Part shown: in pieces, positions 1 through 10,125 of the stretch
Numbering within the stretch: position 1 is the first letter of the stretch
Layout of the letters: every line of letters starts with the position of its first letter
Assembly (NCBI RefSeq): GCF_001039355.2
Contig: NW_019775291.1
Span: 414,360 to 458,399, forward strand
Reading direction: 5' to 3'
DNA length: 44,040 nucleotides
From: Lingula anatina
Lineage: Eukaryota; Brachiopoda; Lingulata; Lingulida; Lingulidae
Notes under the pieces: generated by a model
What the model was told of the DNA's origin: nothing
Database searches by the model: none
What the model saw: only the letters and a program-made list of their open reading frames with translations
Made by a program: the position numbers and the translations under genes

Positions 1-19
1 ATATATATGTGATGAAATT

Positions 20-66
<47 letters not shown>
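1..66 (+). repeat. (TC)n microsatellite
   Basis: (TC)22 from 23. Similar TC tracts, often followed by GT tracts, recur at about 229-256, 575-640, 8,771-8,797, 9,331-9,352, 9,887-9,912, 32,206-32,228 and 32,791-32,808, each just before or after tail-exon copies. Confidence 0.95.
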
Positions 67-69
<3 letters not shown>

Positions 70-224
70 TGTGTTGTGTGTGCGCCACGTAAACTGCCGG
101 GTGGCGGGAAAATAATGACAGATAAACAAAAACAGCATTGCAATATTGCATTTGAATTGCTCAGTTAAATCAAATATATGGTATCCTTCTTTCCGTGGCA
201 GCGATCTAGCTGTCAGTTCACCCC

Positions 225-265
<41 letters not shown>

Positions 266-393
266 CTGTGTGTGTGTGTATGTGCGTGTGCGTATGTGAC
301 GCAGTGATTGAATAACAGTCAAAACATTACAACAAAGATGACTCTCACACCATGCAGCGAGCGATTTTATTTGCATTACCCAGTTAATTTCAG

Positions 394-546
394 TGCTACT
401 TTGACACAGGACGTAGGAATTAAGAATAATGGAAACCCGTATGACGCTTTGGATGATATTGAATTATCCAGAATAAGCAATGCGACTTAACAAGCATTGT
501 TTTTCATGTACGACTATATGCAAATCGATGCTTGTCAAGTCGAAAA
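394..546 (+). pseudogene. YDAL/YDYM tail exon, broken copy
   Basis: Very close to 32,558-32,686, but AAA (Lys) has become a TAA stop between the two tyrosine motifs, and the terminal TAA is CAA. Confidence 0.6.
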
Positions 547-572
547 CTCGAAAAAATTCTATCCGTGGCATT

Positions 573-615
<43 letters not shown>

Positions 616-1006
616 TGTGTGTGTGTGTGTGTGTGTGTGTCGTGAATGCCTAGCAGCTAAAATATGCGACAAAAAGTGTTGGAATATCAACCATATTATT
701 CAACCAAAACAGGCCAAGAAAAAGAGAAATGTAAGTTATATAAAAACTTCCCCCTTATAATGAATAAATATTTATCTAGAATTTAAACGTTAAGTGTTAA
801 TATTTGGCATTGGCATCACTGTTTTTCGGGTGGAACAGATCGGATTTTACCAATGTGATAAATTTGTAAATGAATATGATACTGTAACTCGGCTATATAC
901 ACTGTTTGCTATACACGACAGACCCCGTTAAACGTTACTTTTTTCTGACATAGAAACTGGTTGGACCTACAATAAAGTAGAAACTGACGAATACCTCTTA
1001 TTTCAG

Positions 1007-1051
1007 CTGGTTATGAGTCTGTTGTAGCCAATGCGGGAGTTAGGCAATGTG
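1007..1051 (+). CDS. 45-nt plus-strand exon candidate
   Basis: Acceptor CTTATTTCAG, 45 nt, donor TGTG|GTACGT. In phase 1-1 it reads GYESVVANAGVRQC. The copy at 33,242-33,286 has the same boundaries and differs at two third-codon positions only (Val GTA/GTG, Gln CAA/CAG). Another frame hits a stop in this copy. Not recognised. It lies 0.5 kb after a tail exon, so it would belong to a different transcript or to an alternative splice form. Confidence 0.4.
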
Positions 1052-1569
1052 GTACGTATTTGCTATTGAGATACTAAAACATGTAAAATAATCCATTAAC
1101 CGTATAGCACGTTGTGAACGTCCATTTCTGTTCGTACTTTAACCAAATACGACAGGTTTTATGTTTAGAATCATAAAATGCAAAACAAATGTGATGTGAA
1201 AAAAAGAACCAAATGCAATGCCCAAAATATTTTCTTTCCAGTTGATTCAATTAAAACTTAATTCATACATAATTTGCAATGAATGTCCAAATGAATATTT
1301 ATAATACATTCAGTTCGTAATTAAATCAAATAACTGCGTTTCCTCTCCTGCAATTTTTTTGTTATTTCATATTCTGGTTTTTTATTCCACCGATTCTGAA
1401 ATAAAAAAAAAAAAAACAACAACAACATGTTTTCTGAACACCTTTACCCTGTTTTTTATTAGAGGGCATTTGGTGCATTCAGTAATGCACAAACAATTTT
1501 TTTCAGTCAAACACAAGCCGAGAAACTTTCATACCGGAAGCTTTCGGCAAACCTGGACGTAGGCCTTTA

Positions 1570-1895
1570 TCAGAATGACGTGAGTAGACGTTGATACTCA
1601 GTGTCCAATAGGTGGTATAGGGGCCAGGACACTCTTATAAATGTCAGGTAGATCGACCCACCGTCCCTATCCATGGATGGCATATTTGCAGTATGATTGC
1701 AGTAGTCTACTGCGGTTTGCAGTATGACTGCAGTAGTCTACTGCGCTGGAGTATCTACTGCGTTTTCTTTGTTCACTAGCCCTGGTCTTAAACTGTCTAT
1801 CTGTCTCACCAATGTAAAAAAAAATGCAGTCACGACAGTTAATCTCACATATAGTCCCACAAAAGTAACCTAACGGTAAGACATTTTTCTCGGCT
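1570..1895 (-). mobile_element. Penelope-like element, GIY-YIG fragment (copy 1)
   Basis: Same fragment with its middle replaced by two copies of a roughly 30-bp repeat containing GCAGTAGTCTACTGCG (about 1,686-1,766). Confidence 0.6.
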
Positions 1896-2312
1896 TGTGT
1901 TTGCTAATTTTTAATTATTATCAAACTACCTAGCTGATGAGCATTTTTGCAAAATTATTAAGTGTTTAGATTTTTTATAAAATTATTTTTAATTATAATG
2001 ATAAAATGAAATTGATAATAATTATGATAGACATAATGACCTTTCAGAGTACACACATTTCCATCAAATATTGAAAATTGCAGAATAATGAAATTTTATG
2101 AACAGACCTGTATAAACCTTAAACCTGTTCAACTCGCCCATGTTTTTTTTTTTTTTTTTTGCTCTGTACACTTTGCTGAATACACTTTGGGGTTGGACCG
2201 TCGAATCCACTTATAAAGACTGAATATATTAGGGGGAAGTATTCAAGTGAGTAGGCCATAGTTGACCCGAGGACTAGTTAGTCCACTGTTCCGAATGCGA
2301 CCTAGGACCTAC

Positions 2313-2453
2313 CGGTACAGTTGAATCCATCCCCGCTGTAACCCTTGTTGCAAATACAATGTTGGTCATATAATGAATTGCAGTTGTCATTTTTATCGGG
2401 CAATGTCCGATTGCGCAGCTTGTCAGCGCAGTGTGCGTTTTCCCCACATTGTG
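2313..2453 (-). CDS. EGF exon type A, gene 1 (last)
   Basis: 141 nt, phase 1-1, acceptor GTTTTCAG, donor ACCG|GTAGGT. Six cysteines: QCGENAHC, a long middle loop, then CICNKGYSGDGFNC. No further EGF exon lies between here and the left edge. If the donor is not used, translation stops four residues later (TGRS, then stop), as it also would in the copies at 12.7 and 16.3 kb, so this could be the 3' coding exon. Confidence 0.9.
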
Positions 2454-2860
2454 CTGAAAACAAATTAAAAAATGTACGTTGGTACTCGCCCGCGACTGAA
2501 TACCTGAATAGTTTAAACCACCTAAATGGGCGTTATTTTATGACGTGTTTTCATAAGTTCCAACTAATCACCTGAGTGTTTGTTGGATTATAGTACAGCC
2601 AAAGGACGTGTTTTCATATCAGAATCGTTTGAATATGGTATTTTAGTTAATAAAGAGATATATACAGCCATATGACTTGATATCAGTCTAGAGAAGGTAC
2701 TACTACTGTACTTGCTACATATTTTCTGGCAGCAATTTTTGCGCTGGTAAATTTGCTTTGTAATTCCCTTTGCTGCATGCTTCACAACATAGATATACCA
2801 GCTGCTATATGTCAATACTGAGATACACAATGTGTGCAGTATTAGAAAGGCACGGCTTAC

Positions 2861-2974
2861 CTTTTTCGCACAATGTTCCGAAATAACCCTCGTCACAAAT
2901 GCACCATGATCGCGCACTTATAGTATTAACTACACACTTTGCATTATTCAAGCATTTATTCCAACGGCACAGAC
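2861..2974 (-). CDS. EGF exon type B, gene 1
   Basis: 114 nt, phase 1-1, acceptor CATTTCAG, donor AAAAAG|GTAAGC. Six cysteines: LCRWNKCLNNAKC, then WCICDEGYFGTLC, a standard short EGF domain with C-x-C and G-Y-F-G before the last cysteine. Confidence 0.9.
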
Positions 2975-3366
2975 CTGAAATGAGGACACTGCAAGTGCTA
3001 TGAAATGCTTAGCATTAAAAGTTATTTCAATTCTTATAATTTAAGCATTTACTAAGGCAGGATAACTAATATCTATGGCATTCATTACGTACAGAATTTA
3101 CACCTGCCACTTTTTGTGTGTTTTTCTCAGCCCTTTTTCTTACTGTTCACTTAAACGTAATGCTATCAATACTGTGTTGTATAAATTAACACAGGACCCC
3201 CCCGCCCCCCCCCCCCCCCGCCATCAAGCGACAATGGAGTACTGTTCGTTTCAAAGTAAAAATCAATTGCTGCAAAAGTAAATATGCTTTCTAACATTTG
3301 GCTGTGTATAACTATTTCCTGTTGTCCAGAAAAGTCGATAGTAAATGTCACGAAGACATTGCTTAC

Positions 3367-3483
3367 TCAATGCGCATCTCTCTCCGAAAAAACCAGGGTA
3401 ACAAACGCACTTGAAACCAAGCGGTTCTTCATGATTAACTTCGCAAAACCCATTTTGAAAGCAACTGTCAGTGTGACATATCT
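3367..3483 (-). CDS. EGF exon type C, gene 1
   Basis: 117 nt, phase 1-1. Acceptor TTTTCAG, donor A|GTAAGC. Six cysteines in classic EGF spacing: ICHTDSCFQNGFC, then CVCYPGFFGERC. Closest to the C exons at 17.5, 18.9 and 37.2 kb. The run past the donor to 3,263 is intron, not protein. Confidence 0.9.
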   Translation of the reverse strand, partial: RYVTLTVAFKMGFAKLIMKNRLVSSAFVTLVFSERDAH

Positions 3484-3689
3484 CTGAAAACAGATGTTGC
3501 AAACCAATTTAACTATTAGGCATGGTTTATCGTATCACACATATAGTTTAAAATTTTAAAATCTGCTAAAACTCTGGGGTCTAAAATGTTAGTCCAAAAA
3601 ATGCCTATGGAAAAGACTCCTGTACTTTCGTCATGTCCAATTTCAAATTCCGGAATTGTTCAATAATCCAAATATACTATAAGGCTTCT

Positions 3690-3778
3690 TGGTGCAGTTC
3701 AATCCGTCCCTAAGGTAACCCTCGTCGCAAACACAATATTGGTCAGATCCTGAATCGCAGTGGTCATTGTTCTCAACT
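3690..3778 (-). pseudogene. Half of an A-type EGF exon with lost donor
   Basis: Only the 3' half of an A exon remains (NNDHC ... QYCVCDEGYLRDGLNC). Its best match is the A exon at 17,799-17,939. The donor, GTAAGT there, reads AGAAGC here. The 5' half is replaced by sequence otherwise found downstream of A exons (compare 2,135-2,230), so a recombination joined intergenic DNA into the exon near 3,779. It cannot be spliced normally. Confidence 0.8.
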
Positions 3779-3897
3779 CGTCCATGTCTGTTTTTTTTTT
3801 TTTTTCATTCTTAACACCAGCGCAATTTCGGGTAGGACTGCCTTATACACTGAATACATTAGGGGACTGTTCTGAATTCGGCGTAATTAAAACTTAC

Positions 3898-4035
3898 CTT
3901 GGCAAAAACCTCCATCATATCTGTAACCCTCGTCGCAAACACAACGATAGCCATAATGTAAATCGCAGTTGTAATCAAATAGTTTAAACACTGAATAAAT
4001 CCCGTACATGCAGTGGGAGTTTTCCCCACACATTT
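3898..4035 (-). CDS. EGF exon type A, gene 1 (first)
   Basis: Acceptor TTTCTTTGTTTTCAG ends at 4,036 and donor G|GTAAGT starts at 3,897. 138 nt, phase 1-1, open throughout. It has six cysteines: MCGENSHC near the start, then a CVC pair, then GYRYDGGFC. The C-x5-C start and late CxC are typical of the EGF_3 type (C.ENA.C ... C.C..GY.GDG..C). The middle loop differs more from the other A exons than they do from each other. Confidence 0.88.
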
Positions 4036-4350
4036 CTGAAAACAAAGAAAAATGTAAGTTGGCACTCTCCCGCGAAAAAATGCTTGATTTTTTTAACCAC
4101 TTTAATGGGCGTTATTTTAAGACGTGCTTTCATAAGTTCCACCTAATTGTTTGAGCATGGTATTATAGTTTATAAAGAGAGATCCTGACATATGATGTGA
4201 TATCAGTCTATATTTATTATTAGTGGTACTTGCTACATATCTTCTGTCATCAATTTTTGAGCTGCTAAATTTGCTTTGTAAATCTTTACAACTTAGATCT
4301 TTCTTATATCTTTTATCTTTCAATACTGAGACACACAATGTATGTAGTAT

Positions 4351-5722
4351 AAGATCGCATTCACAACGAGTTGAGCCAGGCTTTACATATCCTGGGGACT
4401 AAATATGGCGGTCGTACATGAAAGAAAAACCGCCTAATCTTTTAATAGTCTCTCCGCCTCTCACACGCCTCCCCACACGTCGTCCCTGCGGGGGACAGTC
4501 ATTAAATCTCGGCTCCATTGGGACGACACATGGGGAGGCAGTGCTTTACAAATTTGTTAATCTGTGGCAAAATGGCGCGAAAAAGAAAGACATTGCCAGA
4601 CAGTTAATTGCGCCAAACGAAACGGTCCGTACAGTTTTACAGTGTAATGCCCAGACTGATGTACCTACAATGAGGCCACACCCAATGTATTAAAATCTTA
4701 CCACCAGAGTACAGGACCCACTGTCTTTCAGGATATGGTGTTGCAACTAAACAAAAACCACCCAGTCCGTTCAAAATGAGGGGTAAATTGCCACCAAAAC
4801 GCATTTTTCAAGGCCCTTAGCGAACACCAAACTGGTTTTAGCAGGTTAGAATACCAGACGACCTCCGAGGAACCTACTGTAAACAGCAAAACATCGTTGT
4901 ATGATTCTCTAATGAATTGGGGACCCTGACCATTTCTGGGATGAACAATAAAACCTCGTGGCTTTCTTTACCGCTCAACTAATCAAAACAGAGTTTACAG
5001 ACATCCAGAAGAGGCCAACGACGAAGTGTGTGCCGCGTTTAAAGTGACTAAGGTCATTAACAGCGTCAGTATTTGAAGTGGATACCACATTGGTGCCAAA
5101 ACACCAATGGGAGTCATCGACGAAAACCTGAACCAGATCAAATAAAGAAATAATCTGGGAACATCTTGACTATCATTTGATAGTGGGCACCTTAGGAACA
5201 ATTTTAGGTTACACGGTGAGATTGCCGGTTCACACAGAGTACTTTTAATAGCAGATTACTTACAGAACCAAGGGAATGAGCAGCTACCTTGGTCATCAAA
5301 CCGCCATATTTGAACCACATAGACAATATGTGGGTAGGCCATCACTCGCCAAATGAATGGCCTACATGTCCTACAACAAAACTGGACCAAATTGGACAGA
5401 TTTTGACCCATCCCTGGAATGTTATTCCAGATTGAACTCATAAAACCTATCCCAAGGAAAGCCTTGCCAATTGAGAGCGCTGGTAGCAGCCAGAAGAGGT
5501 CAGACGTAACAGCGACTGTTACTGTGACTAGTTACTGACATGAGGGTCCTTTGTGGAGCGTGTAACTCTTTTACAGACAATAATTTGGAAAATATGGAGA
5601 TCCAAAATATCTCTTTTAATGGTTGTCGTATGAAGTAGAAAAGGCAATGTGTTTTTGTTTTGCTTCTCTGGCGAATTCCATTAATGAACTGATGTCACAA
5701 TGACATCAAAGAGATAATTAAA
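4351..5722 (+). mobile_element. Tc1/mariner-like transposon relic, copy 1
   Basis: Plus-strand frames hold a helix-turn-helix-like stretch around 4,540-4,640 (NLWQNGAKKKDIARQL, then ETVRTVLQ), resembling the N-terminus of Tc1-type transposases. Further on are VYRHPEEANDE (about 4,990-5,025) and a QLPW stretch (about 5,281) followed in a shifted frame by DLN, matching the conserved 'LPWPAqSPDLNPIE' region of the catalytic domain. Many stops and frameshifts make it dead. The 5' edge is set where gene 1 intron homology stops, just before an expected B exon. The 3' part is shared with the relic at 24.6-25.5 kb. Terminal inverted repeats were not resolved. Confidence 0.75.
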
Positions 5723-6194
5723 AGTTATTAGAACACGATTTTAATCCTTATTTTCATTTATCAGTCAGCAAAATAGGTAAAAACTGATGAAAAATGATTT
5801 GGAAAAAAATTTTCCATATTAAATGTCAAGTCTGTATTTTGTAAAATTTATAAGACGTACCCCCTCAAATCCACTGTTTATATGTGACTTCTACAGATGT
5901 AAAGAAATGTCTATTAAATTGAAAATACGCCATCAAATGTCACCATATTCACACACAATTAGCATTAGGGTGTGCTCGGTAAAGGTCACGTGCCTAACAG
6001 CGTGTCGGTTTACCGCGTAATCTCTTGTAGACGGCGCGACAAGCCTAGCTGTAACAAAAAGAGCGGCAAAAAGGTGGTAGAGATCCTTTACGATGACCTC
6101 AAAGCAGACGTTCTTATGCATTTCCAGCCAAAAAAATGGAAAATTAGTGCTTTTGTGACACTTTTACGCAAGTTTCGAGACTACGGTGAGTAAC

Positions 6195-6355
6195 GAGAGT
6201 ACTAACGACCGAACTTTAGGACTGAACTTAGCGATGAGTTAACGACTGCTTCGTGAAACACCCCTCGAAAATCGCTAAGGATCCTCGTTAGCGAGATAGT
6301 TCAGTGTTTAGTTATTTTAACTAATGACTGCTTCGTGAAACGGGCCCCTGGATCG
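6195..6355. mobile_element. Small foldback element with GTTTCACGAAGCAGT
   Basis: Minus strand carries GTTTCACGAAGCAGTC twice (about 6,247 and 6,332), related in sequence to the ends of the 35.4 kb element. Confidence 0.5.
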
Positions 6356-6411
6356 ACCTAACTTCCTGGGTGTTCACGCTTAATTGCTCTTAGCTCAGGA
6401 GGCTTCAATGT

Positions 6412-6478
6412 CTGTCACGCCTACCGAATCAGCTAGGGGTAAGATAATTACTCCTAACAGTTTTACTAGGCGTGACAG
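6412..6478. repeat. Nested hairpin
   Basis: CTGTCACGCCTA (6,412-6,423) pairs exactly with TAGGCGTGACAG (6,467-6,478); inside, TAGGGGTAA pairs with TTACTCCTA with one mismatch. Confidence 0.8.
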
Positions 6479-6688
6479 GCGTTTAAGCCGGTTAGTTTGA
6501 TAGCAATTTAGTGAGACTCCCCAGGGAGATGGATTGATCCGAGTATCTCTGGAAATGGTCCGTTACATTTTTCACTCAGTTGAGTCTGGCAATGTTGAGA
6601 CCAAAATGCTGAGGCGAAAATTGATAATGAACTGCAAACATGCTACTGTACATGTACATGGATGTCAAGCAGGTATCTATACACTTAC

Positions 6689-6819
6689 AAGTTTGACTCA
6701 GCTGAGGCTGACTGAGAAAGACGCACGCCATCAAGGCCAGGGCAAAGCTCGGACAGAACAACAATCCCATCATTGGTTGGTTGATGTTAGATACAGTACT
6801 CTTTTATAGCACTCCTATT
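6689..6819 (-). CDS. Signal-peptide exon, gene 1
   Basis: Coding from ATG at 6,773 to 6,689 (28 codons plus one base). It begins with two methionines and a hydrophobic stretch (FALALMACVFL) typical of a signal peptide, followed by a polar Gln/Ser-rich end. The donor reads T|GTAAGTG, leaving phase 1, which matches the EGF exons. Upstream on the same strand, TTTTATTCCAG ends at 6,820 and looks like an acceptor; a TATAAAAG lies at 6,801-6,808, 28 nt before the ATG. The exon recurs at 20.1, 30.5 and 38.1 kb with both features, which is the main support for it. Confidence 0.85.
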
Positions 6820-7977
6820 CTGGAATAAAATAAGATATTCAGAAGAACAAAATGGTGAAATTCCAACATCGTCATACGTTTGACAATCTTAAAACAAAAT
6901 TGGGCTTACTTTCTGTGATGAGTCAACCCTTTCGCAGTTGCCTGTGCGTGTGCGTGATTCATCATTTTTACAGTCTCTCCAAAGTAATATACCATGGTAG
7001 CAGGTTTGGGTGCTGGTTAGGGGAACAACTCATTCAACATGGCAGTTAATAAAAGATGGATTCAGTCGATAACAGTGACAGAAAAGATAGAAGTCTATGT
7101 CTGCCAGGGGATTGCAGGGCTTTTCAGAAACCTATTTTTCTGGAAATGTTCAAGCGAATAATATTTGTATATAGAATACCATCTCATCAAAAAAGAACAA
7201 TTAAACCTGGCCGCTTAAAAAGAAAAAGGATTTGTTGTTATTGTTATTAAGAACCAAATATTATTATGGTCCACGTATGAGGAATCTGAAGTTTTGCAAA
7301 ACACCACTTCTGTGACTAAATTCTCTAAGAATTGGTCTGTAATTATGTACTTGGCTTCAAGTTTCAGAAATAAGGCTTCAAAATCTACCAGTTTTCAGAA
7401 TTTTCAACTCTCCCGCTTTAAAAAAAATGTCCAAAAGTCAGGTTTTGCTTGTGCCTATAGCAATAAGCATCAGTGACAGGAAATAAAGGCAATTTTGGTG
7501 CTGTGGACCTGGATCTGCTACAGAACAAAAAATAATAAATCCACAACTGATAGGAGAACCCATCAAGTCCCGATCGTGCTCATCTTTTAAGGTTTTTAAA
7601 ATACCCGAATAATGTTAAAAACCAACTTTGCAAGTCAATCGCAGGTTCTGTAAATGTCCGCCATTTTTCGTAGCAGAAACGCGTTTAATCCATTTGTCTC
7701 AGATAAGATACCTGCAGGATCGACGAGCGTTCATTAGCACGCCAGTAGAATGTCAAATCTATTTGCTTGATAGTCTGTAGCGATAAATGTATAATGACAT
7801 CACTGAAATACAATTTAGGACCATTGGATTCCTGGCCAAACATGAACAACACATATTTGAGAAGCATTACTCTCAACCAGAACCACCGAGAGGTATTTCA
7901 CTGTTTCTTTAGCAACAAACGGTGTGTGCATGGGAATTGCACCGATCAAATTATTTCACAGTTAACATAAAACTTAC

Positions 7978-8110
7978 CTCGTTTTTCCTCGTTGAAATCA
8001 GTTCAGGAAATGAAATGTCTCCCCATCTACTGGTTATAATATACTGTCAGAACCGGTACATCAGTGCATCTCGTGAAAAACATGGCACACGAGAAGCCAT
8101 CCAATCACGA
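7978..8110 (-). promoter_or_regulatory. Leader exon and promoter-like block, gene 1
   Basis: Homologous to 41.86-42.0 kb. Minus-strand donor AACGAG|GTAAGTTT (exon ends at 7,978), TATA-like GTATATTATAACC at about 8,031-8,043 and an ATTGG box near 8,100. Confidence 0.45.
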
Positions 8111-8164
8111 AAGTGCTTATTTTATTATCGATACCCCACCCACCGGTTTCATTGCATGAGCAGG

Positions 8165-8267
8165 GGGTATTCCCCTGAAGATGCGATGAAGTCGGGGCAA
8201 AATAACTGCTGTTCTTTATTTCTTTTTTATCATATATATATTGAAAGTAAAAGTTTTTCCTGTGCGA

Positions 8268-8338
<71 letters not shown>
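8165..8338 (+). repeat. CCCCTGAAGATG module with (TA)n tail
   Basis: The roughly 65-bp module at 8,165-8,235 matches 27,555-27,620 (CCCCTGAAGATG ... GTCGGGGCAAAATA ... CTGCTGTTCT); both run into long (AT)n tracts, like a short retroelement with a simple-repeat tail. Confidence 0.6.
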
Positions 8339-8339
<1 letters not shown>

Positions 8340-8560
8340 CTTAGTTAAATTAATTCTATGATATTCTTTCAGTGGCAGCTATCCAACTGCCAGTTTTCTC
8401 CCCCATCTCTCTCTTTCTACCTCAACTCTATTGGCCTCGTATGTGTGTGTGCGTGTGCGTGTGATGGGATAACAGCCAAAACATACTGTACAAAAATTCA
8501 ACCGAAAAAGGTCTCTCACCCCCGTGAACTATTTAATTTGCATCACCTACTTTATTTCAG

Positions 8561-8672
8561 TGCCTCTTTGATACAGGACGACGGAATTAAAAATAATGGA
8601 AAACCATATGACGCTTTGGTTGATATGAAATTGCTTACAGTATATGATTATATGATAAGCGATGCTTGTTAA
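8561..8672 (+). CDS. Terminal exon: tail with YDAL and YDYM motifs
   Basis: Plus-strand exon candidate after the acceptor TTTATTTCAG. The frame ends NGKPYDAL, VDMKLLTV, YDYMISDAC and a stop at 8,672. The two tyrosine motifs (YxxL and YxxM) are eight residues apart, within the spacing allowed in ITAM-like signalling tails; YxxM is the known docking motif for the PI3-kinase p85 subunit. About nine related copies occur in the window. The upstream exons of this gene are not identified, so topology and function are inferred from motifs only. A second acceptor (GATACAG before GAC) is possible. Confidence 0.5.
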
Positions 8673-8918
8673 GTCGCATTATTTATTCTGAATGCGAATT
8701 TGGCCTTTGTCATCAAACACGATTTAGTCCAAGAAAATAAATCCTTCTATCCGTGGCATCGGTCTAGCTTTCCTCTCTCTCTCTCTCTCTCTCTCTCTGT
8801 GTTACTGTGTGTGCCTAAACAGGTAGGTGAGGGCGAGAAAATGTTGGAATTATAGCCCAAATATTAGTAGGCTTCTCACACCAGCGAGATTTTTTTTGCA
8901 TCACCCAGTTTATTTCAG

Positions 8919-9028
8919 TGATGCTGTGATACGGGACGTCCTAGTAAACATGACGGAAACCCGTATGACGCATTGGATGATATGACATTACTACCAGTAT
9001 ATGACTATATGGAAAGCGATGCTTGCAT
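8919..9028 (+). pseudogene. YDAL/YDYM tail exon, frameshifted copy
   Basis: Follows TTTATTTCAG; a one-base loss before the first tyrosine codon shifts the frame. The DNA for both motifs is still visible. Confidence 0.55.
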
Positions 9029-9686
9029 ATCCATACAGTTGGAATAGGAAAAGCATGCGTATCATATCGTTTCACACCGTCTTGGCTGATCTACATTATA
9101 GTTGTTAAATACAATCCGAGCTTTCGGCCCAGGGTATCACGATTTTGTAATCACGATAGTGCTTATTTGACTATAGGATGCCCAGTTTATTATCACACCC
9201 CATTTGTCGGTCTTTCATTGGCTTCTTTCGTTCAGCATGAAGCTTGTATTTTTATATTTGATCTAGAAAATTCGAGTCGAAATTCGGGTCGAATTGACCC
9301 AGTTCTTACGAAAAATTTGATGAAATTCAGTCTCTCTCTCTCTCTCTTTCTCTCGTGTTTGTGTCTGTGCGCCACATAAACTGCTGGATTGGGACAAGAT
9401 AGTGAGAGATAGTCAAACGTATTCAACCAGAGTTCATTACGGTCTTTAACAGCATTGCAATATTATATTTGCATTGCTCAGTTAAATGAAATATCTGATA
9501 TCCTTCTTTCCGTGACAGCAATGTACATGTAGCTGTCATTTTTCTCCCTCCCTTTCTCCCTCTCTCGCGTGTGCGTGTGTGTGAAAAAGACAAAGTGACG
9601 GAAAAACAGCCAAAACAAACCAAACATTCAACCAATGAAAGCATCTTACACCAGCTATTTTGCCTGCATCACCCAGATAATTCCAG

Positions 9687-9790
9687 TGCAAATTTGAAAC
9701 AGGACGTGAAAATTAAATATACAGGAAACCCGTATGACCCTTCCATTATATGACCAGTATATGACTACATGGAAAGCGATGCTTGATAAG
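9687..9790 (+). pseudogene. YDAL/YDYM tail exon, truncated copy
   Basis: Reads GNPYDPSII then stop at 9,753. The YDYM DNA survives downstream out of use. Confidence 0.5.
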
Positions 9791-10024
9791 TGGATTTGTT
9801 TATTATGGACTTTGTCATCAGACATGATTAAGTTTGAGCAAATGAATCTTAATCAAATCATTCCATCAGTGGTATCGGTCTAGCTTCTCTCTCTCTCCCT
9901 CTCTCTCTCTCTAACAGCTAGGTGTGGGCGAGAAAGTGTTGGAGTATATAAACAACCAAATTATCCAACAAAAGCTATGAGACCAGTAAGCTATTTCATA
10001 AATGTATTCAAATGTGAATCTCAG

Positions 10025-10125
10025 CCCTACTTTGATACAAGACGTACATGAAGGGGTTAAACATAATGAAAACCCTATGACGCGTTGGGTAATATGACAT
10101 TTCTTCCAGTATATGACTAACAAAA
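10025..10125 (+). pseudogene. Tail exon remnant
   Basis: Recognisable by DNA similarity (AACCCTATGACGCG, AGTATATGACTA) but frameshifted. A similar remnant lies at about 42,948-43,045. Confidence 0.45.

Larger units (their letters stand above)
2313..8045 (-). other. EGF gene 1, transcription unit (scrambled)
   Basis: Minus-strand gene. In transcript order: leader exon donor near 7,978, signal-peptide exon 6,689-6,819, A-type EGF 3,898-4,035, half A exon 3,690-3,778, C 3,367-3,483, B 2,861-2,974, A 2,313-2,453. All complete exons are phase 1-1, so splicing signal exon-A-C-B-A would stay in frame. A C and a B exon expected between the signal exon and the first A are missing; a Tc1-like relic and foldback elements occupy that space. 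The expected product is a small secreted protein with four EGF domains, function unknown. No terminal exon or polyadenylation site could be fixed. Reading through the last A donor gives four residues and a stop, so that exon might itself be terminal. Possibly expressed, possibly a decaying copy. Confidence 0.6.

Noticed and set aside
497-760. Open frame of Ser-Leu and Val-Cys runs
   Set aside because: Translation of (TC)n and (GT)n tracts. Only the YDYM piece at its start relates to a real exon.
2588-2917. 109-codon minus-strand open frame
   Set aside because: Out of frame with the B-type EGF exon it overlaps and runs through intron.
8220-8344. Open frame rich in Tyr-Ile over (TA)n
   Set aside because: Translation of a microsatellite; the same occurs at 12.0, 15.9, 31.3 and 43.9 kb.
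7922-8344. 140-codon plus-strand open frame
   Set aside because: The homologous DNA at 22.6 and 41.8 kb does not keep this frame, and the DNA is better explained as a minus-strand leader/promoter block.
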